DNA of 64,000 nucleotides, from the NCBI GenBank assembly GCA_029939535.1, contig JAOZST010000001.1, positions 1 to 64,000 of the forward strand, read 5' to 3'. The position numbers and the translations under genes were made by a program. Below the pieces are notes generated by a model, which had not been told where the DNA came from, made no database searches, and worked only from the letters and a program-made list of their open reading frames with translations. The DNA is from NBML01 sp029939535. GTDB taxonomy: Bacteria; Desulfobacterota; Desulfobacteria; Desulfobacterales; Desulfobacteraceae. Every line of letters begins with the position of its first letter. Positions within the stretch are counted from its first letter, which is position 1. Below, in pieces: positions 35,663 to 45,094 of the stretch.

Positions 35663-38452
35663 TTAAAAAGTGTATCCAATGGAAAAATGAAACATGCCTG
35701 GATCTTCGTCCTCTTTCGGGTTTAGTTTATATCCGTATAAAAGTCCCACAGGACCCACCGGGGTCATGTACCTTATGCCTGTTCCAAGGGTGAACCTGAA
35801 ATTTTCCCTGTGGCCTTCAAACTCTGTATCTTTCAAGTATCCAGCATCCAGGAAAACAGGAATTTCAAAATTCATACCCAGATCAATACGGGCTTCAATT
35901 GATCCTGCAGTCATTGTTTTGCCTCCCACTGGTTCTCCAAGCTCGTTAATGAGAAGCTCATTTTCTCCAAAACCCCTTACATCGGAAATACCTCCCAGAA
36001 AGAAAAGCTGATCATCGGGAAGCTGGGACACGCTCCCAAAGTTCTGGATAAATCCGTACATTCCCTGGAATGCAAGCACAAACCTTGGGGAGATCTGGAA
36101 ATAATATTTTGCTTTGGCCTCATATTTTATGAAATTATCAAGATTCTCAAGGATATCCCTGTTGTAGCCTGCAGAGGCATTAAAATAAAATCCCCTGGTT
36201 GGTTTTACAAATGAGTCAACCGAACTCCAGGTTAAAAAAGGTGTGAACCTAACAATTCCCCTGGAGGAATAAATGTCAGGGTTACTCTCTTCTGTGGTAC
36301 CCAATTGATATTGATCCCTGAATTCCAATCCAAAATTTGTGCCCAGTTTCATATACTGGAAAAAATCTTTTTCAAACAAAAGTTCTGACCCGTATTTTCG
36401 GGAACCAAAACTCTGATTTTTCAACTCCTCCCGGGATGCGTAAAGGGAAAGTTCAGTGAAAATATATTGGGACATGAAATCAAAATCTTTTATTCCCAGA
36501 ATGGTTTCATATCCGGTTCCTGAAATTTTTGTATCAAGGTAAAGTTCCCTGTTCATCCCGGCAAGGTTTCTGTCTCCAACTGACACAAAAAAATAGGCAT
36601 CCCTGGCAGTGTCATACCCCAGGCTTGATTCAAAATAATAAGGTTTTTTTTCTTCAATATCTGCCAGAAAAAAGAGCTGATCCTGATTTTCCTTAATCCC
36701 CAAAGCCTTAAAATCCACCCTTTCAATGCAATTCATGTTTCGAATGTTTTTCTGCCACTCAATAAATTTATTCAAGGACACAGGTTCATTTTCAAGCATT
36801 GTGTTGTGTCTGAGCAATACAGAATCTTTGGTGCGAAAATTACCAAATGTCCACACTCCCCCAACAGATACCCGGTTCTTTATGTCAATGCGAAATTCAA
36901 GCGAACAATTTTCTTTTTCTTTTCCAGGATTTACCCGGGCTTCAACCTTTGCATAGATGTATCCTTTTTCAGCAAGATAGGAGAGTATCCTCATCCTGTC
37001 TTGCTGAACAAGGGCTTTTATAAAAGGTTTATCCCTGGCAGTTTTAATGGTTTTCCTTAGATCCTGTTCAAATGGAGCTGGCAGACCTTGAAAATCAACC
37101 TTTATGATTGTTTTTTGATATCCCTCTTCAATATTGAATTTCACATGGCCATATACAATTTGTTCTTTGTTTTTTTTGTCCCATGTGACACTGCCAGCCA
37201 CTTTTGAATCTAGAAAACCTTGATTGCTGTAGTAGTTTTCAATCGCTTTGCTGTCATTCTTAAATTTGCTGTCAACAAAGGGACCGTCATAAAAACAACT
37301 CTTTTCCCGGGTGAGGATCTCTTTTTTAAGGTCTTTCCCATCCATGGATTCAGATCCTTTGATACTGGAGGACCTTACAAGATATCGGGCATTTTCTTCA
37401 ATAATGATATGGATATTTCGTAGAGAAGACCCGGATTCTTCCAGATTTTGGGTTTCATACTTTATTTTGCAGTCCCTATATCCAGCCTGATAATATCGAT
37501 TTTTAATGTTTTTCAGGCTTTTTTTGAGTTCAAAATCATTGGTATTTCCTTTTGTAAAAAAAATCAGGTCTTTTTTAAGGGTATGATCCCAAAACTGGTG
37601 ATTTCCTGAAAAACTGATTCTGTATCTGGGGCCCTCATCAATGTTGATAATAATACCCAGGGCGGTTGTATTATCATTTTTTTCCAGGTGATGGCTGATG
37701 GAGACTTCGGCAAATCCTTTTTTTCTATAAAATGCCAGAAGTTTTTTAATATCCTTTTCAAGATCATCTTGAACAGATCTTTTTCCTTTGCTCCAGAAAA
37801 AGAAAGGAAGTTCATAGGACTTCATTTTCATTTTCAGGCTGGTTTCAGAGAAAGTTTTATTGCCTTGAAATTTGATCCTGTCTACTTTCAGGTAATCTCC
37901 TTTTATAATTTCAATGAGGATAACCAATTCCAGGGCATCCACCTTTTCAGGAGTTATGGTAACCAGGGGATCAATATACCCGTTTTTTTTAAAAAGCTGT
38001 TCAATTGCCAGAATGTTTTTTTCAAGATTGTTTTTGTTGAAAGATTTACCCACAATATAATCAGTGGCATCAATCACATCATCTTTGAAGACCGGAAATG
38101 CCCCGTCCACTTTTATGTCTTGGATGAGAATTGACGGGGTCAGTCTGAAAACAATATTTAAAAAAGTCTCACCTCTTTCCGGATCAGGCACATGAATTTC
38201 ACTGAACTGATTTGTCTGTTTGAGCAGTTCAATGGAGGCTAAAAGATTATCAGTGGAAAAAGGTTCCCCTTGCTTGAGACGGATTATTTTTGAGGCAATT
38301 TTTTTTAGTTTTTCACGTCGAGCAGGTTTTCCGGCCAGGATTTCTATTTTCACACTGGTAACAACAGGGGTTGTTTCCCCGGTACTTTTTTCTGCAAACA
38401 CAGGAAGGTAAAAAAATAGAATTGCAATACTGAAAATTATAATTTTATTCAT
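35663..38452 (-). CDS. Omp85-family outer-membrane protein with seven POTRA domains (TamA/BamA-like)
   Basis: 929 residues with a signal peptide (MNKIIIFSIAILFFYLPVFA). I count seven POTRA-like units from about residue 30 to 600, each with a beta-alpha-alpha-beta-beta pattern. A 16-strand-type beta-barrel follows from about 605, starting YYFESSLGYDTA and carrying the lid-lock motif as DVRGFGEN. The final residue is phenylalanine after FHFSIGYTF, the outer-membrane targeting signature. E. coli TamA has three POTRAs and BamA five, so this is an expanded form. It starts 3 bases after tamB, making a TamA role likely; a separate BamA is probably elsewhere. Confidence 0.88.
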   Translation of the reverse strand: MNKIIIFSIAILFFYLPVFAEKSTGETTPVVTSVKIEILAGKPARREKLKKIASKIIRLKQGEPFSTDNLLASIELLKQTNQFSEIHVPDPERGETFLNIVFRLTPSILIQDIKVDGAFPVFKDDVIDATDYIVGKSFNKNNLEKNILAIEQLFKKNGYIDPLVTITPEKVDALELVILIEIIKGDYLKVDRIKFQGNKTFSETSLKMKMKSYELPFFFWSKGKRSVQDDLEKDIKKLLAFYRKKGFAEVSISHHLEKNDNTTALGIIINIDEGPRYRISFSGNHQFWDHTLKKDLIFFTKGNTNDFELKKSLKNIKNRYYQAGYRDCKIKYETQNLEESGSSLRNIHIIIEENARYLVRSSSIKGSESMDGKDLKKEILTREKSCFYDGPFVDSKFKNDSKAIENYYSNQGFLDSKVAGSVTWDKKNKEQIVYGHVKFNIEEGYQKTIIKVDFQGLPAPFEQDLRKTIKTARDKPFIKALVQQDRMRILSYLAEKGYIYAKVEARVNPGKEKENCSLEFRIDIKNRVSVGGVWTFGNFRTKDSVLLRHNTMLENEPVSLNKFIEWQKNIRNMNCIERVDFKALGIKENQDQLFFLADIEEKKPYYFESSLGYDTARDAYFFVSVGDRNLAGMNRELYLDTKISGTGYETILGIKDFDFMSQYIFTELSLYASREELKNQSFGSRKYGSELLFEKDFFQYMKLGTNFGLEFRDQYQLGTTEESNPDIYSSRGIVRFTPFLTWSSVDSFVKPTRGFYFNASAGYNRDILENLDNFIKYEAKAKYYFQISPRFVLAFQGMYGFIQNFGSVSQLPDDQLFFLGGISDVRGFGENELLINELGEPVGGKTMTAGSIEARIDLGMNFEIPVFLDAGYLKDTEFEGHRENFRFTLGTGIRYMTPVGPVGLLYGYKLNPKEDEDPGMFHFSIGYTF

Positions 38453-38455
38453 CTA

Positions 38456-41400
38456 TTATCTGAACTCCAGTTTAAAAGTAACTTCCGTGCCAAAATCTCC
38501 CTTTGAATCATTAAAGGCTTTGAGCATGATATTTTCCAGGATTTTATATTCAGCAGCATTTTTATGGACGGTTTCTTTGTCAATGGTTTCCATTGAGTAT
38601 AATACTTCCAGTCGTTTTGATAATTTTTTGCCCAGGGTGACATTGACCCCCTCTGATCCTGAATCATCATATCCCACTTTAAAGGAATCCAGGGGGGTTG
38701 ACTCTTCAACGGTTTCCCCAATTATATCAGAAGCCTTGTCTGTCAGGATACTGGTGTAGGAGCCTCCCTGGCCTTTACCCAGCTCTTTTGTTGTTTTGCC
38801 TGCAATGAGAAGGGACAGAATGTCCTTGTGGGTCTCCTCTGGCTGGGAAAAAAGCCGAAACTTCAGATTTTCTGTTTTACCTGAAACTTCAAGGTTTATG
38901 GTCCAGTCCCTTACCTGGATTTTTGCTGCCAGATCAATGTCTGGATCAATTTTATAGGGGTTTGAAAAATCTATAATCCCTTTTTCAATTTCAAATTCTT
39001 TTTTCAGGTATATTATCGTCCCCTCAACAATTTTGGTTCTTCCGGTTATGATTGGATTTGCGGCAGTTCCTATGATATTTATATTGGGTTCTATTAGAAT
39101 AAAAGCAAGGTTATTGTCCACTATAAATGGATCTTTGTAATCCACATCAATGTTGAGAGATGTGTTTTCAATCAATGGAGCAGGGGTATTGTTCTTGTCT
39201 TTTGGAGTAGAGGTTTCCCTCTTTTTGCCACCCATGGCTTCAGCAAGATCAAATGTGAAATCTTTATAATACTCTCCTTTATCCAGGATAAAAGTCCCTG
39301 AAAGATCTGATTTTTCTCGGGTCCCTGAAAAGTTAAGGTCATAATTGAATTCAATCTTAGCCGTGTCAGGCAGCTCCAGGGCAATATTATTGCCTGTAAA
39401 CTTTAGGCTTGCTTTTTTCGGCTTAAAGTCCCTGAGGCCTATTTCCCCATCAATGCCAAGGCTCCCGCTATCAATATCTGCAGCAATATTTTCAATCTTC
39501 AGCATATCCTTTGAAACCTTTATTCTGCCATTAAGATTTGAGATTGATGTCCCGGCCTGGGGAATGGGGTATCCAAGATCTGTTAAGGTGACAACGGCAT
39601 TAAAATCAGGTTTTTCAAGACTTCCCTTGATATCTGCGCTGCAGCTTAATTCTCCTGTGGCCTGTTTAAGTCCATGGATAATTTCCTCTGGCAGAGCAAT
39701 GTTCGTTTTTCCCTTTGATGTTAGATGCCCGTTCATTTCTCCTTTTACCTTATAAAAGCCCAGATTTTTGAATAGAGGCTCCAATGGGGTTTTATGGAAG
39801 TTAATTCCCAGGTCGTAATCAGAATTTTCAAGGTCAAAAGATGCTTTCAGGTCTATTGTTTTATCCATAAGAACTGAAATGCCCGGATCATTCAGATTAA
39901 GATCCGCTATAATATTTTTTATGGGTATCTCCTGTACGGGCAGCTTCCCTGTTTTTTGAGATTCCATTGGATCATGTTGAAGGTTTATATCAATCTGGGC
40001 ATTAATGGAGATTTTGTCAGGCGTAACCATTATATTGCCATTTAAGCTGGAAAATTTTATGCCTGCCCGGGTCCCATCATAGGCAATGTTGGAAAGATCC
40101 ACCAGGGCATTGAAATCCGGCTCTTTAAAACTGCCATTGATATCAGCGATCAGGGCTATATTGCCCTGAGTTGCATTGAGTCCTTTGATTACATTTTCCG
40201 ACAAATCCACTGGTATGATTCCCGAGGCATTTATCTGTCCGTGGATACCGGTCCGGAGACCATTTATCCCCAGGGATTTAAACAAAGGGGTAAGGTCGCT
40301 GCGGTTGAATTCTATTGTGGTGTTGTATCCATTGTTTTCTGTATCCAGTGAAGCGTTCAAACTTGCAATTTTTCCAATTGCCATTGAGAATTCTTTTTTC
40401 CCAAGATCAATGTCTGCTTCAATATTTTTTATTGGAATTTCAATTTCAAGGAAATTTTTTTTGCCCATGGATGCGCCAATGGTGTAGTCTGCATCCATAT
40501 CGAGATTAAAATTGAGTAAAGAATCGAATAGGTCTGGATTTGCTTTTATATCAAAGGACTCAAGAAACCTTTGGGGGTTGATGTTTTGGCCTGAAATCAG
40601 GATATCTGCCTGGATAATATCTTTTAATTTAAATGCTTTGTCAAAAACCTGGGCAGATCCTTTTAATTCCAATGCGAGATCCTTGTTCTGAATACTCAAT
40701 TGCTGTATGGTTGCATGTCCTGAAGGATTTATAGATCCTGTAAATTGAAGATCATTGATGGAAAAATCCTTTGCCATGAGATTTTTTCCTGCAATTTTTG
40801 CTTTGATTTCAGGATTGTCCATGGCACCGGAAAGGTTTAGTCTGCTGTCAATGCTTCCCTTTACAGGGGGGATGCCAAGAGCTGTGGTTGTTGGATATAA
40901 ATCCTGGGACTTGAAAGACAGGTCTGCAAAAATATTTTTTCTGGAAATATCAATTTGTGCCTTGCCATCAATTGAGGACTTGCCGGTTTTTCCGGTCAGC
41001 CTGGTTAGATTAAAGATACCATTTTCAATGGTTCCGTTCATGTCCGCTGTAACATCCATAAAATCTGTTCCAGGCTTGTTTTGTTTGAAATTTTCCAGAA
41101 CAATATTAAAGTGATAATTTGCTGTCATGGTTTCAGGGCTGATGCCCTTGCCCGTTATTTTCCCAAAAGATGAGAATTGTCCTGAATATTCTTTGATTTT
41201 TTTTTCAAGGTTTTTAAACTGCCCGAAATGTTTAAAATCTCCATTTTTCTGATCAAAGGAAAAATCATATGTAAGGGAATCTGGATTTTCAGGAGGATGT
41301 AAAAAACCCTTTGGAAAAAATGCCTTAAGATCAGCCGTGCCATTGAATGTTATATTGTTTCCAAGAATATTGATGATCCCTTTATCCAGGAGAAGAGTTC

Positions 41401-42358
41401 TGTCAGCAAGGGTTGCTGATAACTTGATCCTATCTGTTTTTTGATTCTTGTTTATTTTAAGATCAGCCACATCAAGCTTGAGTGTGGCTTTGGGATTGTT
41501 TACAGAGCCTTTTCCTTTAATGATGACCTTGGCAAGACCACCAAGGGCTACCTTGTCCTCCAGAAAGAGATTAAATTGTTCCAGCCCGGAGGTTGCCACG
41601 ATATCCACATCAATTTCAGGGGATTCAGCTATATTGGAGGTACTCCCCTTGGCCTTTAAAATAGCCAGGTCTGAGTCCAGGTCCAAATCAAAATTAATTT
41701 TTGATCCTTGTTCCAGTTCAGCCAAAAGACTAAAATTTTTAATTAAAATTTCTTTGTCTTGTAATATTATTTTGCTGTTTTTTAACAGGGCATTCATTGA
41801 CAGGTGTTTATTTTGCAGGTTTGCATTCAAAATTTTCAGATCTATTGATTTTAGTTCAATCTGGTTATGCATATCTGAGTAATGTAATGTTCCTTCAGTC
41901 ACCTGGGCTTTTCGTACAATTACGTTTATGGGAAGCCCTTTTTTGCCCTCCTTGTTTTTAATGGATTTTTTGTTATCTTGAATCAGGGCATCCATTAAGT
42001 TGATTCTGCCGTTTTTATGCATTCTCAAGGAGATTTCAGGATTGTCCAGTCTGAATAAATTTATTTCCAGAACTTTTTTAAAAAGAGAACTTATTGTAAA
42101 GTCGATCATAAGGCTGCTGAATGTAAAACACCTATTATTCTGCTGGTCCAGGATCTGGATTCCTTCCAGTTTGACAAGGGTATTGATAAATGAGAACTCC
42201 AGGCCATCCGCAGAAAGTGTTCCAGGGATGAACACATTAATTTTATTGACAATCAGATTTTTTGCATGATCTGTTTTTGAATAAAAATAGAATGACAGGA
42301 CAGAGACAAGAAAAATACTGATAGTCCCCAGGGCTGTTGCTATAATTTTTTTTTTCAT
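38456..42358 (-). CDS. tamB: TamB-family translocation and assembly module protein
   Basis: 1300 residues from the ATG at 42358; longer frames to 42472 would put a non-hydrophobic stretch before the signal anchor. The N-terminal helix is MKKKIIATALGTISIFLVSV, and the rest is a long AsmA-like beta-taco rod ending in the DUF490/TamB domain, recognisable by IIGTAANPIITGRTKI, IDFSNPYKIDPDIDL and PEETHKDILSLLIAG. It spans the periplasm from inner membrane towards an Omp85 partner and functions in outer-membrane protein assembly and phospholipid transport. A 150-residue internal repeat lies about residues 640-970. AGG precedes the start by five bases; the Omp85 gene follows directly. Confidence 0.9.
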   Translation of the reverse strand: MKKKIIATALGTISIFLVSVLSFYFYSKTDHAKNLIVNKINVFIPGTLSADGLEFSFINTLVKLEGIQILDQQNNRCFTFSSLMIDFTISSLFKKVLEINLFRLDNPEISLRMHKNGRINLMDALIQDNKKSIKNKEGKKGLPINVIVRKAQVTEGTLHYSDMHNQIELKSIDLKILNANLQNKHLSMNALLKNSKIILQDKEILIKNFSLLAELEQGSKINFDLDLDSDLAILKAKGSTSNIAESPEIDVDIVATSGLEQFNLFLEDKVALGGLAKVIIKGKGSVNNPKATLKLDVADLKINKNQKTDRIKLSATLADRTLLLDKGIINILGNNITFNGTADLKAFFPKGFLHPPENPDSLTYDFSFDQKNGDFKHFGQFKNLEKKIKEYSGQFSSFGKITGKGISPETMTANYHFNIVLENFKQNKPGTDFMDVTADMNGTIENGIFNLTRLTGKTGKSSIDGKAQIDISRKNIFADLSFKSQDLYPTTTALGIPPVKGSIDSRLNLSGAMDNPEIKAKIAGKNLMAKDFSINDLQFTGSINPSGHATIQQLSIQNKDLALELKGSAQVFDKAFKLKDIIQADILISGQNINPQRFLESFDIKANPDLFDSLLNFNLDMDADYTIGASMGKKNFLEIEIPIKNIEADIDLGKKEFSMAIGKIASLNASLDTENNGYNTTIEFNRSDLTPLFKSLGINGLRTGIHGQINASGIIPVDLSENVIKGLNATQGNIALIADINGSFKEPDFNALVDLSNIAYDGTRAGIKFSSLNGNIMVTPDKISINAQIDINLQHDPMESQKTGKLPVQEIPIKNIIADLNLNDPGISVLMDKTIDLKASFDLENSDYDLGINFHKTPLEPLFKNLGFYKVKGEMNGHLTSKGKTNIALPEEIIHGLKQATGELSCSADIKGSLEKPDFNAVVTLTDLGYPIPQAGTSISNLNGRIKVSKDMLKIENIAADIDSGSLGIDGEIGLRDFKPKKASLKFTGNNIALELPDTAKIEFNYDLNFSGTREKSDLSGTFILDKGEYYKDFTFDLAEAMGGKKRETSTPKDKNNTPAPLIENTSLNIDVDYKDPFIVDNNLAFILIEPNINIIGTAANPIITGRTKIVEGTIIYLKKEFEIEKGIIDFSNPYKIDPDIDLAAKIQVRDWTINLEVSGKTENLKFRLFSQPEETHKDILSLLIAGKTTKELGKGQGGSYTSILTDKASDIIGETVEESTPLDSFKVGYDDSGSEGVNVTLGKKLSKRLEVLYSMETIDKETVHKNAAEYKILENIMLKAFNDSKGDFGTEVTFKLEFR

Positions 42359-42542
42359 TATGCCTGCGTAAAAATTATGACTGATATGGTTACAATAAAT
42401 TAAATTTATACTGATTGCCAGGGAATTACAATATAGGGTTTTGAATTGCTGTTTTATATTGACACTGAGCAACTTTTATAATACAGCTATATTAAAGCTA
42501 TATTGATATAAACGTATATTTCCAAGTTTTTCAGGAGGACAG

Positions 42543-43718
42543 ATGAAAGAAGTTGTTATAGCGAGTGCTTGTAGAACGGCGATTGGACGTTTCGGAGGAT
42601 CTCTTGCCCCATTGAGCGATATTGATTTTGGTCCCATTCCCATAAAGGAAGTCATAAAACGGGCAGGGCTCACAGGGGATCAAATTGACGAAGTGATTTA
42701 TGCCTCTGGATACAGAACAGGGGATCTTCCCATTAACTCGGCCAGGGTCGTGGCTGTGAAAGCAGGTATTCCCCAGGAAAAACCCCAGTTTACCATCAGC
42801 AAGGCTTGTGCCGGCAGTATCAAGGCTGTTACTCTGGCAGCCCAGGTGATAAAATCCGGTGATGCAGATGTTATTGTGGCCGGTGGCATGGAAAGCATGA
42901 GTAATGCAACCTTTATGCTGAAAAAAGCAAGATGGGGATATCGCCTGGGCCATGGCCAGCTCCAGGATCAGCTTATATTGTTTGATCCTTTAAGCGGCAA
43001 TACCATGGGTGAGACAGCTGAAAATGTGGCAGAAAAATATAATGTGTCCAGGGAAGACCAGGATGCCTATGCGCTGAGAAGTCAGAATCTGGCTGAGAAG
43101 GCCATTAAAGAAGGCCTGTTCAAGGAGCAGATCGTGCCAGTGGAGATCCCCCAGAGAAAAGGTGATCCCAAAATATTTGATACAGATGAGCACCCCAGGT
43201 TCGGGACCACCATTGAAGGTCTTCAGAAACTGAAACCACCTTTCAGAAAGGGCGGATCTGTAACTGCAGGAAATGCCAGCGGTATGAATGACGGGGCATC
43301 AGCCCTGGTGGTCATGTCAAAGGACAAGGCTGAAGAGCTGGGCATTGAGCCCATGGTATCCATTGTCTCCTATGCATCAGCCGGGGTGGATCCAGCCTAT
43401 ATGGGCATTGGTCCCATTCCAGCCACAGAGATGGCCCTGGAAAAAGCAGGCCTGACCATGGACGATATGGACCTGGTTGAATTGAACGAAGCCTTTGCCT
43501 CCCAGACCCTGGCCTGCATACGCGAACTGGGCATGGACCTGGACAAGGTAAATGTCAATGGCGGCGCAATTGCCATGGGGCACCCTGTATCTGCAAGTGG
43601 CGGAGCTATTTTGACAAAACTTTTATATGAACTCAAGGCCAGGGATTTACGATACGGTCTTGTTACTTTATGTATTGGCGGCGGCCAGGGCATGGCCCTG
43701 ATTGTAGAACGAAAATAA
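42543..43718 (+). CDS. Acetyl-CoA acetyltransferase / thiolase
   Basis: 391 residues, biosynthetic-thiolase size. The nucleophilic cysteine is in [11 protein letters not shown] near residue 89; [21 protein letters not shown] and the second catalytic cysteine in LCIGGGQG are all present. It cleaves 3-ketoacyl-CoA or condenses two acetyl-CoA. The partial pattern GHPVSASGG differs from the usual GHPIGASGA, so substrate range may differ. AGGAGG precedes the ATG. It is single between divergent tamB and a hairpin terminator; with the ETF operon it fits fatty or aromatic acid oxidation in this organism. Confidence 0.93.
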   Translation: MKEVVIASACRTAIGRFGGSLAPLSDIDFGPIPIKEVIKRAGLTGDQIDEVIYASGYRTGDLPINSARVVAVKAGIPQEKPQFTISKACAGSIKAVTLAAQVIKSGDADVIVAGGMESMSNATFMLKKARWGYRLGHGQLQDQLILFDPLSGNTMGETAENVAEKYNVSREDQDAYALRSQNLAEKAIKEGLFKEQIVPVEIPQRKGDPKIFDTDEHPRFGTTIEGLQKLKPPFRKGGSVTAGNASGMNDGASALVVMSKDKAEELGIEPMVSIVSYASAGVDPAYMGIGPIPATEMALEKAGLTMDDMDLVELNEAFASQTLACIRELGMDLDKVNVNGGAIAMGHPVSASGGAILTKLLYELKARDLRYGLVTLCIGGGQGMALIVERK

Positions 43719-43797
43719 ACCAAACTGAAAAGTAAAGTGGAACAAAAATAGAAAACATTGATGGTATGGAGCCCCATTAAAGCAGGGCTCTGGAGAT

Positions 43798-43838
43798 AAA
43801 AAAGAGTGCTTCCTTTACAGGATGTGCTCTTTTTTTTT
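43798..43838 (+). terminator. Terminator downstream of the thiolase
   Basis: AAAAAGAG at the left pairs with CTCTTTTT at the right, with an inner TCCT-TTAC-AGGA hairpin and a T9 run. It ends the thiolase transcript. Confidence 0.8.
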
Positions 43839-43954
43839 GGAATAATTATGCTTACCCATAATTTTTATTGACAAGACAATAGCTCTAAGATAATTGGTCT
43901 GCCGTGATCAATTATTGAAACAAATATTTTCTTATTATTATATGGGGTAAAGGT

Positions 43955-44905
43955 ATGAAAGTTGGTTTTATAGGTCTTGGGAATGTCGGGGGAAAGTTGG
44001 CTGGCAGCCTTTTGCGTAACGGATATGATCTTATGGTGCGTGACCTTGACCATGCATTGGTAAAATCATTTGTAGACCAGGGTGTAAGTTCTGCAAGTTC
44101 ACCAAAAGAGATGGCTGAAAAAGTCGATCTGATTATTACCTGCCTGCCTTCACCTGCTGCAAGCTCCAAGGTAATGGAAAGCTCGAACGGTGTCATCCAG
44201 GGTCTTAGCAAAGGGAAAATCTGGCTGGAAATGAGCACCACGGATGAGTCAGAGATAATCCGTCTGGCAAAGCTGCTTGAAGCAAAAGGTGCAAAAACAA
44301 TGGACTGCCCTGTCTCAGGCGGTTGCCACCGTGCTGCAACAGGCAATATATCCATCTTTGCCGGTGGCGAGCGCAAAACATTTGACCAGGTTCTTCCTTT
44401 ATTAACAAAAATGGGGCGGCGTATACTCCATACTGGTCCCCTTGGGTCAGCTTCTTTTTTAAAAGTTTTGACCAACTTTCTTTGTTCAGCACATCTTGCT
44501 GCACTGGCCGAGTCATTTGCCGTGGCAAAAAAAGCCGGCATGGATATGAACACAACCTATGAAGCCATTCGTATCTCTTCGGGAAACTCATTTGTTCATG
44601 AAACTGAATCCCAGCTGATTTTAAACGGCAGCCGGGATGTGAATTTTACCATGGATCTTGTGGTGAAAGATGTGGGCCTTTTTGACAAGCTTGCCAATGA
44701 TCACAATGTTCCTTTGGAAATATCACCCATGATCCTGGATATATTTAAGGACGGCCAGAAGCGATATGGACCACGGGAATTTTCAACAAATATTGTAAAG
44801 CGCCTGGAGGATGACTGCGGCATCCAGATCCTGGGTACGGGTTTCCCAGCAGAATTGACCGATGATGAGCCTGAAGAACCAGGCTATGAGGTTAAACCCA
44901 GATAA
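43955..44905 (+). CDS. NAD(P)-dependent beta-hydroxyacid dehydrogenase (3-hydroxyisobutyrate dehydrogenase family)
   Basis: 316 residues. The N-terminal Rossmann fold begins KVGFIGLGNVGGKLAGS; the substrate loop is MDCPVSGG; the C-terminal helical domain carries the likely catalytic lysine in FLKVLTNF. The family oxidises 3-hydroxyisobutyrate, tartronate semialdehyde-type or glyoxylate-type substrates. The substrate is not settled by the sequence. The last 30 residues form an acidic extension ending DDEPEEPGYEVKPR, not usual in the family. It is single, flanked by terminators on both sides. Confidence 0.88.
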   Translation: MKVGFIGLGNVGGKLAGSLLRNGYDLMVRDLDHALVKSFVDQGVSSASSPKEMAEKVDLIITCLPSPAASSKVMESSNGVIQGLSKGKIWLEMSTTDESEIIRLAKLLEAKGAKTMDCPVSGGCHRAATGNISIFAGGERKTFDQVLPLLTKMGRRILHTGPLGSASFLKVLTNFLCSAHLAALAESFAVAKKAGMDMNTTYEAIRISSGNSFVHETESQLILNGSRDVNFTMDLVVKDVGLFDKLANDHNVPLEISPMILDIFKDGQKRYGPREFSTNIVKRLEDDCGIQILGTGFPAELTDDEPEEPGYEVKPR

Positions 44906-44975
44906 GTAAGAACATAATTGTCAATTGTTTTTTGCAGAATAGTCCCTTCCAGAGCATGTAAGGTGAGCAGCGCAC

Positions 44976-45018
44976 AAAAAAAGAGCGGGATACATTAGCG
45001 GCCACGCTCTTTTTTTTT
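44976..45018. terminator. Bidirectional terminator between the dehydrogenase and the methylamine operon
   Basis: AAAAAAAGAGCG (44976-44987) pairs perfectly with CGCTCTTTTTTT (45005-45016). An A-run on one side and T-run on the other suit both convergent genes. Confidence 0.88.
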
Positions 45019-45094
45019 AAAAGTTTATGCTTTTTCCTATTTTTTCCCAGGATTTATCCCGGGAAAAGTTCAGGCCAGAGTCAGGTATTATTTG

